This document shows, one piece after another, positions 18,895-28,614 of a DNA stretch of 64,000 bases. The stretch's first letter is position 1, and the number at the start of each line of letters is the position of its first letter. The stretch spans positions 1-64,000 of the forward strand of contig JAIPJS010000016.1 of the NCBI GenBank assembly GCA_021734025.1. Reading direction: 5' to 3'. The notes under the pieces were generated by a model that worked only from the letters and a program-made list of their open reading frames with translations, was not told the origin of the DNA and made no database searches. Both the position numbers and the translations under genes were made by a program. Source of the stretch: Candidatus Neomarinimicrobiota bacterium (GTDB lineage: Bacteria > Fidelibacterota > JAANXI01).

Positions 18895-21800
18895 ATGAAT
18901 ATAACAGAACTTTCGGTTAAACGTCCCATCGCCACCACGATGGTGTTTCTCATCATTATTGTGGTGGGAATCATGGGATTTCGTTTCCTCCCGGTGGATC
19001 TGCTGCCACCTATAGAATATCCGATGCTGAGCATCTCCACCACCTACCCGAATGTCGGTCCGGAGGAAATCGAAACCATTATCACCGACCGGGTGGAAAA
19101 CGCCATCGCCAGCGTGCCCAATATAGAAGAAATTCGTTCCAATTCATCAGAAGGCCGTAGCCGGGTAACCCTGGAGTTTACCCAGGGAACCAATATCGAT
19201 GAAGCGGCCAACGATGTTCGAGCCGCGCTGGACCGCATCCGGGGTAGCCTTCCACCGGAAGTGGAACCGCCCCGACTCTGGAAATTTGATCCCGACAATT
19301 TCCCGGTGGTCATTCTGGGTGCGAGATCCAACCGAAACATGGAGCAGCTTACCCGGATCCTGGAGCGCGAAATTTCCCAGCGATTTGAACAGGTGCCCGG
19401 CGTTGGCTCCGTGGACGTCTGGGGCGGTGTCTACCGCGAAATCCAGATCCAACTGAAGCGGGATCGACTGGCCTCCGGCAATCTCACCGCCACGGACGTC
19501 GCCAATGCCCTGCGCCAGGAGAACATCACACTTCCCGGTGGAGACATGCGAGAGGGTATTAGCGATATGTACGTCCGGACCCGCGGCGAGTACCAATCAG
19601 TGAACCAGATCGGAAGTACGATAATCACGGTCATCGATGGTAAGCCGATCCGGGTGCAGGACGTAGCGGAAGTCGTCGATGGGTACGAAGACCTTAATCG
19701 CGTGGTCCAAATCGACGGTCTGCCAATGATCCGAATGGGGATCCGGAAGCAGTCCGGCGCCAATACGGTTGCCGTCGCTGCAGAAGCCCGAAAAATCATG
19801 GATAAAATTAACGGCGAACGGGACGATCTTGAACTACTCATGGTGATAGACCAGAGCGAATTTATTCAGGGCTCTATAAACAATGTCCAGAAATCGGCGC
19901 TTTGGGGCGGGCTTCTGGCAATCTTTATCCTGTATATCTTCCTGCGAAATGGTTCAACCACTTTTATTATAGCGCTTTCTATTCCCATTTCCCTGATTGC
20001 CACATTCGGATTGCTTTATTTCAACGATCTCACCCTGAACCAGATGAGTTTCGGCGGGCTTGCCCTCGGCATCGGCCTCATTGTGGATAACGCCATTGTG
20101 GTGCTGGAAAATATTGTCCGGCTCCGGGAGAACAAGGAAAGCCTGGAGAAGAGTGCGCTGGTTGGTACCAAGCAGGTTGCAGGAGCCATCATTGCCTCAA
20201 CTCTGACAACCTCAGTGATCTTTCTCCCAGTGATCTTTATGCAGACCGTCTCCGGGATGCTGTTCAAGGAACTCGCGCTGGTGGTGGTGTTTGCGCTCCT
20301 CTGTTCCCTGCTGGTGGCGCTAACGCTGGTACCGATGCTCAGCAGCCGTTTTCTCACCGTGGGCAAGGGGGAGCACGCAACTGACGATAAACAATCCAGG
20401 CTGGGCCGGATGTTCCTGGCGCTTGAAAACAAATATTCGGGCTGGCTGGAAGCCGCTGTCCATCACAGAAAAACCGTCCTGGGTATTACTGCGGCTCTGC
20501 TGGTCGGTACTATTCTGCTCTGGCCGATGATTCCGGTAGAACTCGCCCCGCAGACGGACGCCGACGAAATCGACGTGGGACTCCAGATGGCCCAGGGGAC
20601 GAATATCGCGGTGGTGAACAAATACCTGTACCAGCTGGAGCAACTGGTCAAAGAGGTAACGCCCATGGATCAGGTGGAGCACATGTCCATCGAAATCCGA
20701 CCCGGCGATGCCGAGGTGGAATTATCCCTGAAACCGTCAGAAATTCGAACCGTCAATAGTTTCGTCCTGGCCGATCAAATTCGTGAACACGTCTCCGGTA
20801 AAATCCCTGGCGGTGAAGTCAGAGTGTCGGCTCAGTCCGGGCTCTGGATGCTCCGGCGGCTGTTTGGGTCCGGCGGATCGGAAGCGGTGCAGATTGAGCT
20901 GCGCGGATACGACTTGGCCCTTGCGGACCAGCTCGCTGCAGACATCGAAGACGTTATTGAACAGATGCCGGAGGTAGCGGATATCCGGATTAGCCGTCGC
21001 GAGGGCCGACCGGAGCAGAATCTGATAATCGATCGGGAAAAGATCGCGGATCTGGGTTTGTCTGTCAGCGAAATTGCACGGGTCATTCAAACCAACATTG
21101 GCGGAAGTCGTGCTGGCGTTTATCGGGAAGGCGGCGAGGAATTCCCCATTATGGTACGACTGCAGCCTGAAGATCGGCTGAGTACCGTCGACATCAAAAA
21201 TATCTCGGTTCGGACTCGCACGGGTCGCATTCTGCCGATTTCCTCAGTTGTCCAGACAGAACGCCGCAGAAGTCCGACCTCCATTGAGCGAATTAACGGA
21301 CAACGGGTTACGTATATCACGGCGAATCTGGAAAGCGGCATTGCTCTGGGTGACGTGGTGCGGAATATTCAGATGGAGCTGGGCGAATTTGCACTCCCGG
21401 TGGATTTTTCTCTGGTATTCAGTGGCGAATATGAGGAGCAACAGAAGGCCCAGCGCGACTTTACCCTTTCCATCCTCATGGCCATCATCCTTATCTATAT
21501 GGTTATGGCCGCCCAGTTCGAACGCTTTCTTGACCCGCTTATCGTGATGGTTTCGGTCCCGCTGGCGATTATTGGTGTGGTGCCAACGCTGCTTATTACC
21601 GGGACATCGTTGAATATCCAGAGCCTGATGGGGATTGTAATGCTCATCGGAATTGTGGTGAACAACGCCATTGTCCTGGTGGACTATATCAACCTGATGC
21701 GCCGTGAACAGAATCTGGACATCACCGAAGCGGTGCTCCAGTCCGGTAGACTGCGCCTCCGCCCCATTCTCATGACGGCGGCAACTACGATTCTCGGAAT

Positions 21801-21960
21801 GCTGCCGCTTTCCTTCGGCACCGGCGCCGGGGGCGAAATTCAAGCGGCACTGGCCCGGGCCGTCATCGGCGGCCTGACTGTCTCCACGCTGATTACGCTG
21901 ATATTAATTCCGGTGGTCTACATCACCACACACAACTTGTTGGATCGGGTGAGAGCATAA
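18895..21960 (+). CDS. RND multidrug efflux transporter permease (AcrB/HAE1 family)
   Basis: A 1021-residue proton-driven pump of normal length. It starts with the family signature MNITELSVKRPIATTMVFL. TM1 is followed by a large porter domain. The TM4 region has GGLALGIGLIVDNAIVVLENIVR with the proton-relay aspartate. A second porter domain and a C-terminal TM bundle (YMVMAAQFERFLDPLIVM; GIVVNNAIVLVDYINLMR) follow. It should form the inner-membrane trimer partnering the adaptor encoded six bases upstream. Drug or lipid export is likely; the substrate cannot be read. A strong terminator follows the stop codon. Confidence 0.95.
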   Translation: MNITELSVKRPIATTMVFLIIIVVGIMGFRFLPVDLLPPIEYPMLSISTTYPNVGPEEIETIITDRVENAIASVPNIEEIRSNSSEGRSRVTLEFTQGTNIDEAANDVRAALDRIRGSLPPEVEPPRLWKFDPDNFPVVILGARSNRNMEQLTRILEREISQRFEQVPGVGSVDVWGGVYREIQIQLKRDRLASGNLTATDVANALRQENITLPGGDMREGISDMYVRTRGEYQSVNQIGSTIITVIDGKPIRVQDVAEVVDGYEDLNRVVQIDGLPMIRMGIRKQSGANTVAVAAEARKIMDKINGERDDLELLMVIDQSEFIQGSINNVQKSALWGGLLAIFILYIFLRNGSTTFIIALSIPISLIATFGLLYFNDLTLNQMSFGGLALGIGLIVDNAIVVLENIVRLRENKESLEKSALVGTKQVAGAIIASTLTTSVIFLPVIFMQTVSGMLFKELALVVVFALLCSLLVALTLVPMLSSRFLTVGKGEHATDDKQSRLGRMFLALENKYSGWLEAAVHHRKTVLGITAALLVGTILLWPMIPVELAPQTDADEIDVGLQMAQGTNIAVVNKYLYQLEQLVKEVTPMDQVEHMSIEIRPGDAEVELSLKPSEIRTVNSFVLADQIREHVSGKIPGGEVRVSAQSGLWMLRRLFGSGGSEAVQIELRGYDLALADQLAADIEDVIEQMPEVADIRISRREGRPEQNLIIDREKIADLGLSVSEIARVIQTNIGGSRAGVYREGGEEFPIMVRLQPEDRLSTVDIKNISVRTRTGRILPISSVVQTERRRSPTSIERINGQRVTYITANLESGIALGDVVRNIQMELGEFALPVDFSLVFSGEYEEQQKAQRDFTLSILMAIILIYMVMAAQFERFLDPLIVMVSVPLAIIGVVPTLLITGTSLNIQSLMGIVMLIGIVVNNAIVLVDYINLMRREQNLDITEAVLQSGRLRLRPILMTAATTILGMLPLSFGTGAGGEIQAALARAVIGGLTVSTLITLILIPVVYITTHNLLDRVRA

Positions 21961-21987
21961 GGACTACATACACTCATCGTATCCTCG

Positions 21988-22019
21988 CCCCTCTCCTCAT
22001 CTGAGGAGAGGGGTTTTTT
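21988..22019 (+). terminator. Rho-independent terminator of the RND operon
   Basis: A stem CCCCTCTCCTCA / TGAGGAGAGGGG with a minimal TC loop is followed directly by six T. It lies 27 bases after the permease stop and separates it from the convergent flippase-like gene. Confidence 0.92.
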
Positions 22020-22031
22020 ACAACACATTCC

Positions 22032-23057
22032 CTACTCTGACTCCTCTGTAGAGAGTGCTGCCGAACGATGGAAAATTGATTCAAATCCAATGTAGATCAG
22101 GGAGAGAATTCCAAGGAAGTAAAAATCCAGGATCCGCCAGCCGATTAACATCGTGCCAATGGCACTTGCCGGTAAAATTGAGCTGAAGAACAACAGGAAC
22201 AGTCCCTCAGCGCCTCCGGATGCACCGGGGGTCGGCACCAGCGACATCAGTGCGAAAATCAGCATCTGCACCACAATAAAAACAAACAGGTTTGCTTCAT
22301 AACCCAGCCCTATAGCCAATACCCCTGTCACCGCATACCGGCCGGACCACTGGATTGCCGAGAACAGTGAGTTGAGAAAAAACCGCGTCTTCCCGTAACG
22401 AATCGTTGTCCGATACAGCGTTTTGAACTCAACCCAAAAACGGAAGAGTTTCAGCCGAATTTTTCCGGGATGCGATGCGTCTCTACGGATAAGGTTCCAA
22501 ATCAAGACGAGTACACCGACCCCAACCACTGATACACCCAGTGCCAGCGCCTTACTCTGAAGGATTTGGGCAAATTTATTGAAAAATCCCAGGTGCAAAA
22601 TCCAACCTGTCGTCAACGCTATAGGGATTCCCACTGCATGGGCGACGATATCTTCGAACACGGCAAGTGACGTAACCGACGCTGCTTCCCCGGCCGGGAG
22701 TCCCCGCTGGTAGAGCAACCCCATTTTTATGGGCTGGCCGCCGATGGCGGTCGGAGTGATACACGCCCCGAGTTCGGACCAAATTGAAATCCGGACACCA
22801 TCCCAGTAGGAGAGTTTTCGCTTCAGGAAATGCATCCAGTTCTGAAGTCTAAACGCCTTCATAAACCAGGGAATCAGCCGAAGTCCGGCCGCGATAAGCA
22901 AATATCCCGGATAAAATTCCCGGATTTTTAAAAGGTCGGAAATATCGGTAAACAGGTAGACAATAATAATATTGACTGCTGCAAATATCGGAAAAAAGAG
23001 GAGCAGACGCCGTGCGATGGCCCGCTTGTCGGAAAAATCAATTGACTGAAATGCCAC
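22032..23057 (-). CDS. Flippase-like integral membrane protein (LPG synthase TM / YbhN family)
   Basis: A 341-residue protein with about eight helices and the two hallmark loops of the TIGR00374/lysylphosphatidylglycerol-synthase-TM family: GACITPTAIGGQPIK (about 97-111) and SLVPTPGASGGAEG (about 269-282). Members are thought to flip lipid-linked substrates or aminoacyl-lipids across the membrane. There is no fused aminoacyl transferase domain here, so only the flippase half is present. The start is GTG with a weak GCGAGAAA site. It faces the efflux operon tail to tail. Confidence 0.87.
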   Translation of the reverse strand: MAFQSIDFSDKRAIARRLLLFFPIFAAVNIIIVYLFTDISDLLKIREFYPGYLLIAAGLRLIPWFMKAFRLQNWMHFLKRKLSYWDGVRISIWSELGACITPTAIGGQPIKMGLLYQRGLPAGEAASVTSLAVFEDIVAHAVGIPIALTTGWILHLGFFNKFAQILQSKALALGVSVVGVGVLVLIWNLIRRDASHPGKIRLKLFRFWVEFKTLYRTTIRYGKTRFFLNSLFSAIQWSGRYAVTGVLAIGLGYEANLFVFIVVQMLIFALMSLVPTPGASGGAEGLFLLFFSSILPASAIGTMLIGWRILDFYFLGILSLIYIGFESIFHRSAALSTEESE

Positions 23058-23502
23058 GTTTCTCGCTATCCTGCTCTGAGTGTTGTCGGCATAGTCTGAT
23101 GGTATAACTCAATGGGCTTCTAATGCACAAATGGCTTCTGATTCCATGACAAAGAAAATAACCGAAGAGGATAATTATTGCCAGCATCTTTAGTCCCTGG
23201 GATTACATTCAATCTCTTCACCCCAAAAGTAAGGAGTGCAGATGGAGCCCCCCGGTTTTACAGCTAGGGTTCCTGCTTTGACTCCGCCATTAGACGGAGT
23301 CCGGGCGGAATCCCGCCCAGAAAACCATTCATCCAGTTCTTCACACATCTGGTTTTCTGGATGGCGGGATATATATCTTCCGGGTTGATTTTTTTCAGCC
23401 ATTTCGGAATTCCGGTAGACGCCGTATCAATATTTTGTAAATTAGCAGTTATCGAAATTATCACTGATAAACGCATTAGCGCAGAAAAATGAAGGTAAAG
23501 GC
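23058..23502. other. Intergenic region with nested inverted repeats
   Basis: A 445-base gap before the aminotransferase. It contains GACTCCG/CGGAGTC (23280-23301), GGGCGG/CCGCCC just after it, and a long interrupted stem: ATCCCGCC + CAGAAAACCA near 23310-23327 pairing with TGGTTTTCTG + GGCGGGAT near 23350-23372. Leftward frames across it (about 65-70 codons) read smoothly but match nothing I know. It may be a decayed gene or a small palindromic mobile element. Confidence 0.45.
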
Positions 23503-24801
23503 ATGTTACGTAATATCGTCCATGAAGGATCGCGGCAACTTTCCTACGAAATCCGGGAGATAGTAAAGGTCGCCAGAGATCTGGAAAGTCTGGGGATGGA
23601 GATCGTCTGGGAAAACATCGGGGATCCCATCCAGAAAGGGGAAAAGATCCCGGGCTGGATTAAGGAAAGAGTGACCGACCTGGTAAACCGGGATGAAACC
23701 TACGGATATGTCTCCACCCAGGGAATCCGGGAGACCCGGGAATTCCTGGCGCGACAGGTCAATATGCGTGGTGGAGCCCAGATCACCGCTGACGATATTG
23801 TGTTTTTCAACGGGCTTGGTGACGCGGTCTCCAAAATATTCGGCTTCCTGAAGCGGGAAGCCCGGGTTATCGGTCCGTCGCCGGCGTATTCCACGCACTC
23901 CTCCGCCGAGGCCGCCCATTCAGGCTATTCTCACCTCACCTACGAGCTGGATCCCTACAATAACTGGATGCCGGATCTGGAGGATCTGGAAAACAAGATA
24001 AAGTATAACGACTCCATCGCCGGGATGCTGATTATCAACCCGGATAATCCCACCGGGACGGTGTATCCCAAAGAATTCATGGCCAAGATGGTGGCCATTG
24101 CAAAGAAGTACAATGTGTTCGTCCTGTGCGACGAAATCTATGCGAATATCGTCTATAACGGCATCGAGACGGCCAATTTGAGCGAAGTCATTGGCGGGCT
24201 GCCCGGTATCGCCCTGCGGGGCATTTCCAAGGAGTTTCCGTGGCCCGGTGGCCGGTGCGGTTGGATTGAAGTATTTAACCAACACAAGGATCACATTTTC
24301 CAACAGTACATCCAGAGTTTGATTAACGCCAAGATGCTGGAGGTCTGTTCCACCAGCCTGCCGCAGTACGCCATTCCCTCAGTGCTCGGTGACGACCGAT
24401 ATAAGGATCATCTGAAGCGGCGTAGCAAGATGTTCGAAGAGCGCGCCAACGAAGCGTATGAAATTTTTAATGAAGTGGACGGCATACAGGTGACTCGTCC
24501 GCAGGGTTCGTTCTACATGTCTGTATTATTTGAGGAAGGTGTGCTCAATGATGATCAGCAACTCCGGATCGAGAACGATGAAGTGCAAAGTTATGTGAAC
24601 GATATTGTACACGGTGTGGAAGTGGACAAGCGCTTCGTCTACTATCTTCTGGGCGCCACAGGCATCTGCGTGGTCCCGCTTACCGGTTTTTACTCAAATC
24701 GGAATGGATTCCGGGTCACCCTGCTGGAGACGGACGACGAACTTCGCCGGTGGACATGGAATACTATCACCAAGAGTATCCGTGAATACCTGGAAGCCTG
24801 A
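23503..24801 (+). CDS. PLP-dependent aminotransferase class I/II
   Basis: A 432-residue fold-type I aminotransferase of the alanine/aspartate transaminase superfamily. It shows the substrate-loop motif NPDNPTGTVYP, the cofactor region LCDEIYANIVYN and the PLP lysine in GISKEFPWPGGRCGW. The C-terminal arginine region is NRNGFRVTLLE. The N-terminal SRQLSYEIREIVKVARDLES and length are typical of the group that includes glutamate-pyruvate transaminases. Substrate not certain. An AAGG site precedes the ATG; the gene is monocistronic and convergent with glpX. Confidence 0.9.
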   Translation: MLRNIVHEGSRQLSYEIREIVKVARDLESLGMEIVWENIGDPIQKGEKIPGWIKERVTDLVNRDETYGYVSTQGIRETREFLARQVNMRGGAQITADDIVFFNGLGDAVSKIFGFLKREARVIGPSPAYSTHSSAEAAHSGYSHLTYELDPYNNWMPDLEDLENKIKYNDSIAGMLIINPDNPTGTVYPKEFMAKMVAIAKKYNVFVLCDEIYANIVYNGIETANLSEVIGGLPGIALRGISKEFPWPGGRCGWIEVFNQHKDHIFQQYIQSLINAKMLEVCSTSLPQYAIPSVLGDDRYKDHLKRRSKMFEERANEAYEIFNEVDGIQVTRPQGSFYMSVLFEEGVLNDDQQLRIENDEVQSYVNDIVHGVEVDKRFVYYLLGATGICVVPLTGFYSNRNGFRVTLLETDDELRRWTWNTITKSIREYLEA

Positions 24802-24952
24802 ACATTCCCGGCCGGGCTACCGGAATATTTTCATAAATTTTGGGGATATAACAATTCACCTTGAAAAATGGACAACAATCCGGACGAGTAATTCCGGGTG
24901 TACGCATACGCACCAGTAATCAAATTTTCTTAGAACACTTTGACCGCCAATA

Positions 24953-25972
24953 CTACGACTCAATCTGCCGTTCGGTATAGATATCCCGGCGGGATCCTGT
25001 AGTACTCCGCAGAATGACGGAATGGGTTTTAATTCGATTTCCATGGTACTGAACCCCTTCCATCAACGGCCCGTCAGTAATACCGGTCGCCGCAAAGTAC
25101 ACGTCTTTACTGGTAACCAGATCATCGCTGGTAAGGATCTCCTGGGAACTGAGCTCAGCATTGTCGATATCTCCGCGTTCCTCCTCTGTCTGTGGTGCCA
25201 ACCTGCCGAGCATTTTTCCGCCTAGTGCTTTAATTGCGCATGCGGTCATCATCCCCTGGGGCACGCCACCGACGCCCATCAGAATGTCCACAGGTCCTCC
25301 GGGGGTTGCAGCCATCAGCGCCCCGGCGATATCACCATCGTGCCGGAGCATGGCCCGGGCGCCGGCGTTCCGGATGTCCTGGATTACGGTCTTGTGTCGC
25401 GGGCGATCCAGGACGAAGACCACCAGATCTTCCACTTTTTTCTCTTTAATCCGGGCGATCAGGCCGAGGGTCCAGGCAACGGGCGCGTTCATACATTCTT
25501 CCACCAACGCGTCAGCCACTTCCCTGGAAACCACCAATTTTTCCATATAGATGGCAGGAGCCGGTGACCGCATGCCTCCCTTTGGTGCCGCGCCTATAGC
25601 AGATATCACGCCCTGGCGGCCTTCTGCCAGAAGCTGTCTCCCATCGATGGGATCGACCACCAAATCAACCTCCGGGCCTTCACCAGTACCGACCGTTCCT
25701 CCGCTCTCCATTGGGGTATGCATTTCCGGCTTGACCTCTTCTCCGATATCGATATTTCCGCGAATCTGCAACGTATTCAACAACTCCTGCATGGATTCCG
25801 ACGCACCCTGGTCAGCATCCTCGAGATTCCCCTTCCCCATCCAGCGCCCAGCCGCAATCGCCGCCGCCTCGGTACACCGGACCAGGTCGAATCCCAGGTT
25901 GTGGGGCAACTCGATATCAGTGGTCGCCTTTTTTAAATTTTCCTCGGTCGGCTTTTTCGGTGGTTCTTCCAT
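24953..25972 (-). CDS. glpX: Fructose-1,6-bisphosphatase class II (GlpX)
   Basis: A 339-residue class II FBPase that removes the 1-phosphate from fructose-1,6-bisphosphate in gluconeogenesis. Recognisable segments are LVRCTEAAAIAAGRWMGKG, the metal/phosphate motif VVDPIDGRQLLAEG, SPAPAIYMEKLV, HDGDIAGALMA and the signature GVGGVPQGMMTACAIKALGG. Here the usual DPLEGT reads DPIDGR, a noticeable variation in the active-site strand. The C-terminal part (DVYFAATGITDGPLMEGV) is normal. It is 18 bases downstream of the SulP gene and has a GGAGAG site, so the two are probably co-transcribed. Confidence 0.93.
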   Translation of the reverse strand: MEEPPKKPTEENLKKATTDIELPHNLGFDLVRCTEAAAIAAGRWMGKGNLEDADQGASESMQELLNTLQIRGNIDIGEEVKPEMHTPMESGGTVGTGEGPEVDLVVDPIDGRQLLAEGRQGVISAIGAAPKGGMRSPAPAIYMEKLVVSREVADALVEECMNAPVAWTLGLIARIKEKKVEDLVVFVLDRPRHKTVIQDIRNAGARAMLRHDGDIAGALMAATPGGPVDILMGVGGVPQGMMTACAIKALGGKMLGRLAPQTEEERGDIDNAELSSQEILTSDDLVTSKDVYFAATGITDGPLMEGVQYHGNRIKTHSVILRSTTGSRRDIYTERQIES

Positions 25973-25990
25973 ACTTCTCTCCGATTTTGG

Positions 25991-28102
25991 TTACACGGCC
26001 AACAGCAGGTCAGCATTCTCCCAGCCCAACAATCCGCCGTCCAAAACGTACACATTGTCGTAGCCGGCTTCGCGCATCATATATCCTGCGCGAGAACTGC
26101 GGCGTCCGCCCCGGCATACGAGAACGATATCCTGATCGGTGGGAAGGGTCTCGTATTTTTCCACGAATTCAGAAAGCGGAATCAGATTCGCTCCGGGAAT
26201 GTGACTCTGTTCATATTCCCGCTCTTCCCGGACATCGATCACCATTGGCGGATCTTGTTCTGAGAGGCGTTCCCACAGGTCCAGGGGTGCGATGGTCGGA
26301 ACGGCCTCTTCATCCGGTATCTCGTCCAACCGGGGGACCTTGCCCGGATAATCCCGCTTGGGCAGGGTCTGGCACTCCCTGAACGCCCGTACCGGACACT
26401 CGTATATACAGATCGCCGGATCAAGCACCCGGTGAAAAATGTGCCCGATGGCCTTATCTTTTTCCAGGAAATTCTCCTCACCGACATGCTCGTAAAAACT
26501 CGTGGAGTGCATCATGTCCAGGACCGGGTCCTGCACCCGTGAAAAGAAAACATCGCCGCCTGCCCGCCGATAGGTCTTTACGATACTCTCTAGTGCGTTG
26601 ATCCCGCTGAAATCGCAATGCTGGACACCGTTCATTCTGAGCAACAGGTATCGCTGACCTGAATGCTCGTTGAAGTGCTGGCGCAGCGTCTGTTCAATGT
26701 GATTTGCCGCTCCGAAATAGAGATCCCCAAGAATTTCATAAATTACTAACTGTGGGCAGGCCGGACGGTCAGAGTCCCGATCAAAATTACTAAAGGACGG
26801 ATCAGGGAGGACTTCTTCGATTCTGGGCATACTCGTTTGTCTGATATACAAGGCAAGGGAAAAAATAATCCCGGTAAGCACCGCAAATTCCAACGGTAAA
26901 AAAAGCATACTCAGAAAGGTGATAACCATGATGGCAGCATCCGCTTTGGTCCCTTCCCATATTCTTTGTATTTCTTCCCAGTTGACCAAACGATATGCAA
27001 TGACCATCAGTACGCCTGCCAGCGCGGATTGCGGCAGGTATTTGGCCAGCGGCGCCAGGAACAGCATTGCCGCTAACACCACTCCCCCGGAGATCATCGC
27101 GGCCAGTTTCGTCTTCGCGCCGCTCTTTTGATTCACAGTGGTCCTGGTAAAAGATCCGGCCACCGGATATCCGGAAAAAAGGCCGGCCGCAATATTGGCG
27201 AAACCCTGGCCGACGAACTCCTGGTTGCTGTCCAGACGCTGACCGGTTTCCGCTGCGACGGTTTTGGACACTGCGGTGGTTTGCACCAACCCGATGGCTC
27301 CCACCGCCAGGGCGCCGACTGACAAATCCGCAATCAATTCCAGATTGATGAACGGCAGCGACTGAATTGGTGGGAAGGTGCCCGGCAGTTCGCCGATCAC
27401 TTCGGTTCCAATTTTATCCAACTGAAAGGCATAGACCGTCACCGATGCGGCAACCATTGCGATAAGCGATGCCGGCCATCGGTCGTTGATGTACCGCAGC
27501 AGAATGATTAAACCGATGGTTCCGAGTCCCAGCAGTACGGTCGGGAGATGGGATTCCGGCAGATAAATCACTGTTTTCCGGACGACGTCGTACAGGTTTG
27601 CCGAGGAAAAATTCACCCCGAGCAGCGGCCCGATCTGTTTTGCGGCGATGAGTACACCGGCGCCGGCAGAAAAACCGATGACCACGGAATCAGAAACGAA
27701 GTTCACCAGGAAACCCATCCGGGCAAATCCCATGGCCACCTGAAAAATTCCGGCCATCACTGCCAGGAGGCTTGCTGCGATAAAAAATTCCGGTGTACCC
27801 CGGGGGGCCGCGCCTAATAGCGAGGAAAAGACCAGAATGGAAATCGCCGTGGTCGGGCCGGTCTGCAGATGGTCGGATGAACCCCACAGCGCCGCTGCTA
27901 TCGCGGCCACGACTGCAGCATAGAGTCCCATCTCCGCCGGGAGTTCCGCGACCATCGCAAAAGCTATCGCCTGAGGCAGCAGAATTACTGCCACCGTTAT
28001 CCCGGCCAGTAGATCGGCTCTGAGGTTATTCAGGGAATATGAACGAATAAACCGGTATGGTTGAGTAAGATATTGTGGGATGTGTGCTGGAGTCTTCGCC
28101 AT
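25991..28102 (-). CDS. SulP anion transporter with STAS and C-terminal rhodanese domain
   Basis: A 703-residue protein. Residues about 1-425 are the SulP (SLC26-like) membrane domain (LLAGITVAVILLPQAIAFAMV; ANIAAGLFSGYPVAGSFTRTTVN). About 450-560 is a STAS domain (YLLLRMNGVQHCDFSGINALES). A short Cys-containing linker follows (AICIYECPVRAFRECQTLP). About 605-703 is a rhodanese domain with the active cysteine in LVCRGGRRSSRAGYMM. SulP proteins move sulfate, bicarbonate or dicarboxylates; a fused rhodanese hints at a sulfur oxyanion, but some such fusions are untested. The ribosome binding site is weak. It is the upstream gene of a likely SulP-glpX operon. Confidence 0.9.
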   Translation of the reverse strand: MAKTPAHIPQYLTQPYRFIRSYSLNNLRADLLAGITVAVILLPQAIAFAMVAELPAEMGLYAAVVAAIAAALWGSSDHLQTGPTTAISILVFSSLLGAAPRGTPEFFIAASLLAVMAGIFQVAMGFARMGFLVNFVSDSVVIGFSAGAGVLIAAKQIGPLLGVNFSSANLYDVVRKTVIYLPESHLPTVLLGLGTIGLIILLRYINDRWPASLIAMVAASVTVYAFQLDKIGTEVIGELPGTFPPIQSLPFINLELIADLSVGALAVGAIGLVQTTAVSKTVAAETGQRLDSNQEFVGQGFANIAAGLFSGYPVAGSFTRTTVNQKSGAKTKLAAMISGGVVLAAMLFLAPLAKYLPQSALAGVLMVIAYRLVNWEEIQRIWEGTKADAAIMVITFLSMLFLPLEFAVLTGIIFSLALYIRQTSMPRIEEVLPDPSFSNFDRDSDRPACPQLVIYEILGDLYFGAANHIEQTLRQHFNEHSGQRYLLLRMNGVQHCDFSGINALESIVKTYRRAGGDVFFSRVQDPVLDMMHSTSFYEHVGEENFLEKDKAIGHIFHRVLDPAICIYECPVRAFRECQTLPKRDYPGKVPRLDEIPDEEAVPTIAPLDLWERLSEQDPPMVIDVREEREYEQSHIPGANLIPLSEFVEKYETLPTDQDIVLVCRGGRRSSRAGYMMREAGYDNVYVLDGGLLGWENADLLLAV

Positions 28103-28614
28103 GTTGTATCCGGTGGCTTAATTCCGATTCGGTATAATGTAGGAATTTATTACCTGACATAACAATATGGCAAACGTCCGAATCAACATTTTAAGGAAGA
28201 TCCCGTTCCCGGAATCACCGGGTAAACGACCAGGATATTCATAGCCTTGTCAAACCTTGTTGCATGATCCCGAAATGGGCATAAAACATATTCCGTAGAG
28301 AACACAAAAGCGGCACCGAATTGAACGGGTGAATCGAAGCAAACACCCAGATCAAAGCCGGTGAATGCATAAAGTATCAATTCAATATACTTCGTCAACC
28401 GTCATTTTAATACAATTAATTCCTTGACACCAAAACAAAACCCATACGACACTTCTTATCAATCCGGAGAACCATAACAAATGAAGGCTTCCCAACGGGA
28501 AGATTTCGAGTTATAATTTGTATATTGGTTTTACAAAACGTGGATCTTCAAAACAGAAACCGCATCGCGACCGTTCTGATTATTCTTTGGTAAACCGGAC
28601 GGAGGATAATAGCC
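28103..28614. other. Intergenic region upstream of the hut operon
   Basis: A 512-base gap between divergent genes. A TTGACA box is at 28422-28427 and a TATAAT at about 28513, too far apart to pair. An 11-codon frame (28481-28516) begins behind GGAG and contains a small CTTCCC/GGGAAG hairpin; it could be a leader. A 71-codon leftward frame (28183-28398) is open but unrecognised. Confidence 0.35.

Noticed and set aside
21244-21843. 199-codon frame antisense to the RND permease
   Set aside because: His/Gln-rich shadow of conserved permease sequence.
28183-28398. 71-codon leftward frame in the gap before the hut operon
   Set aside because: Reads smoothly but starts at TTG without a ribosome binding site and matches no family I know; possibly a relic, not supported enough to list as a gene.
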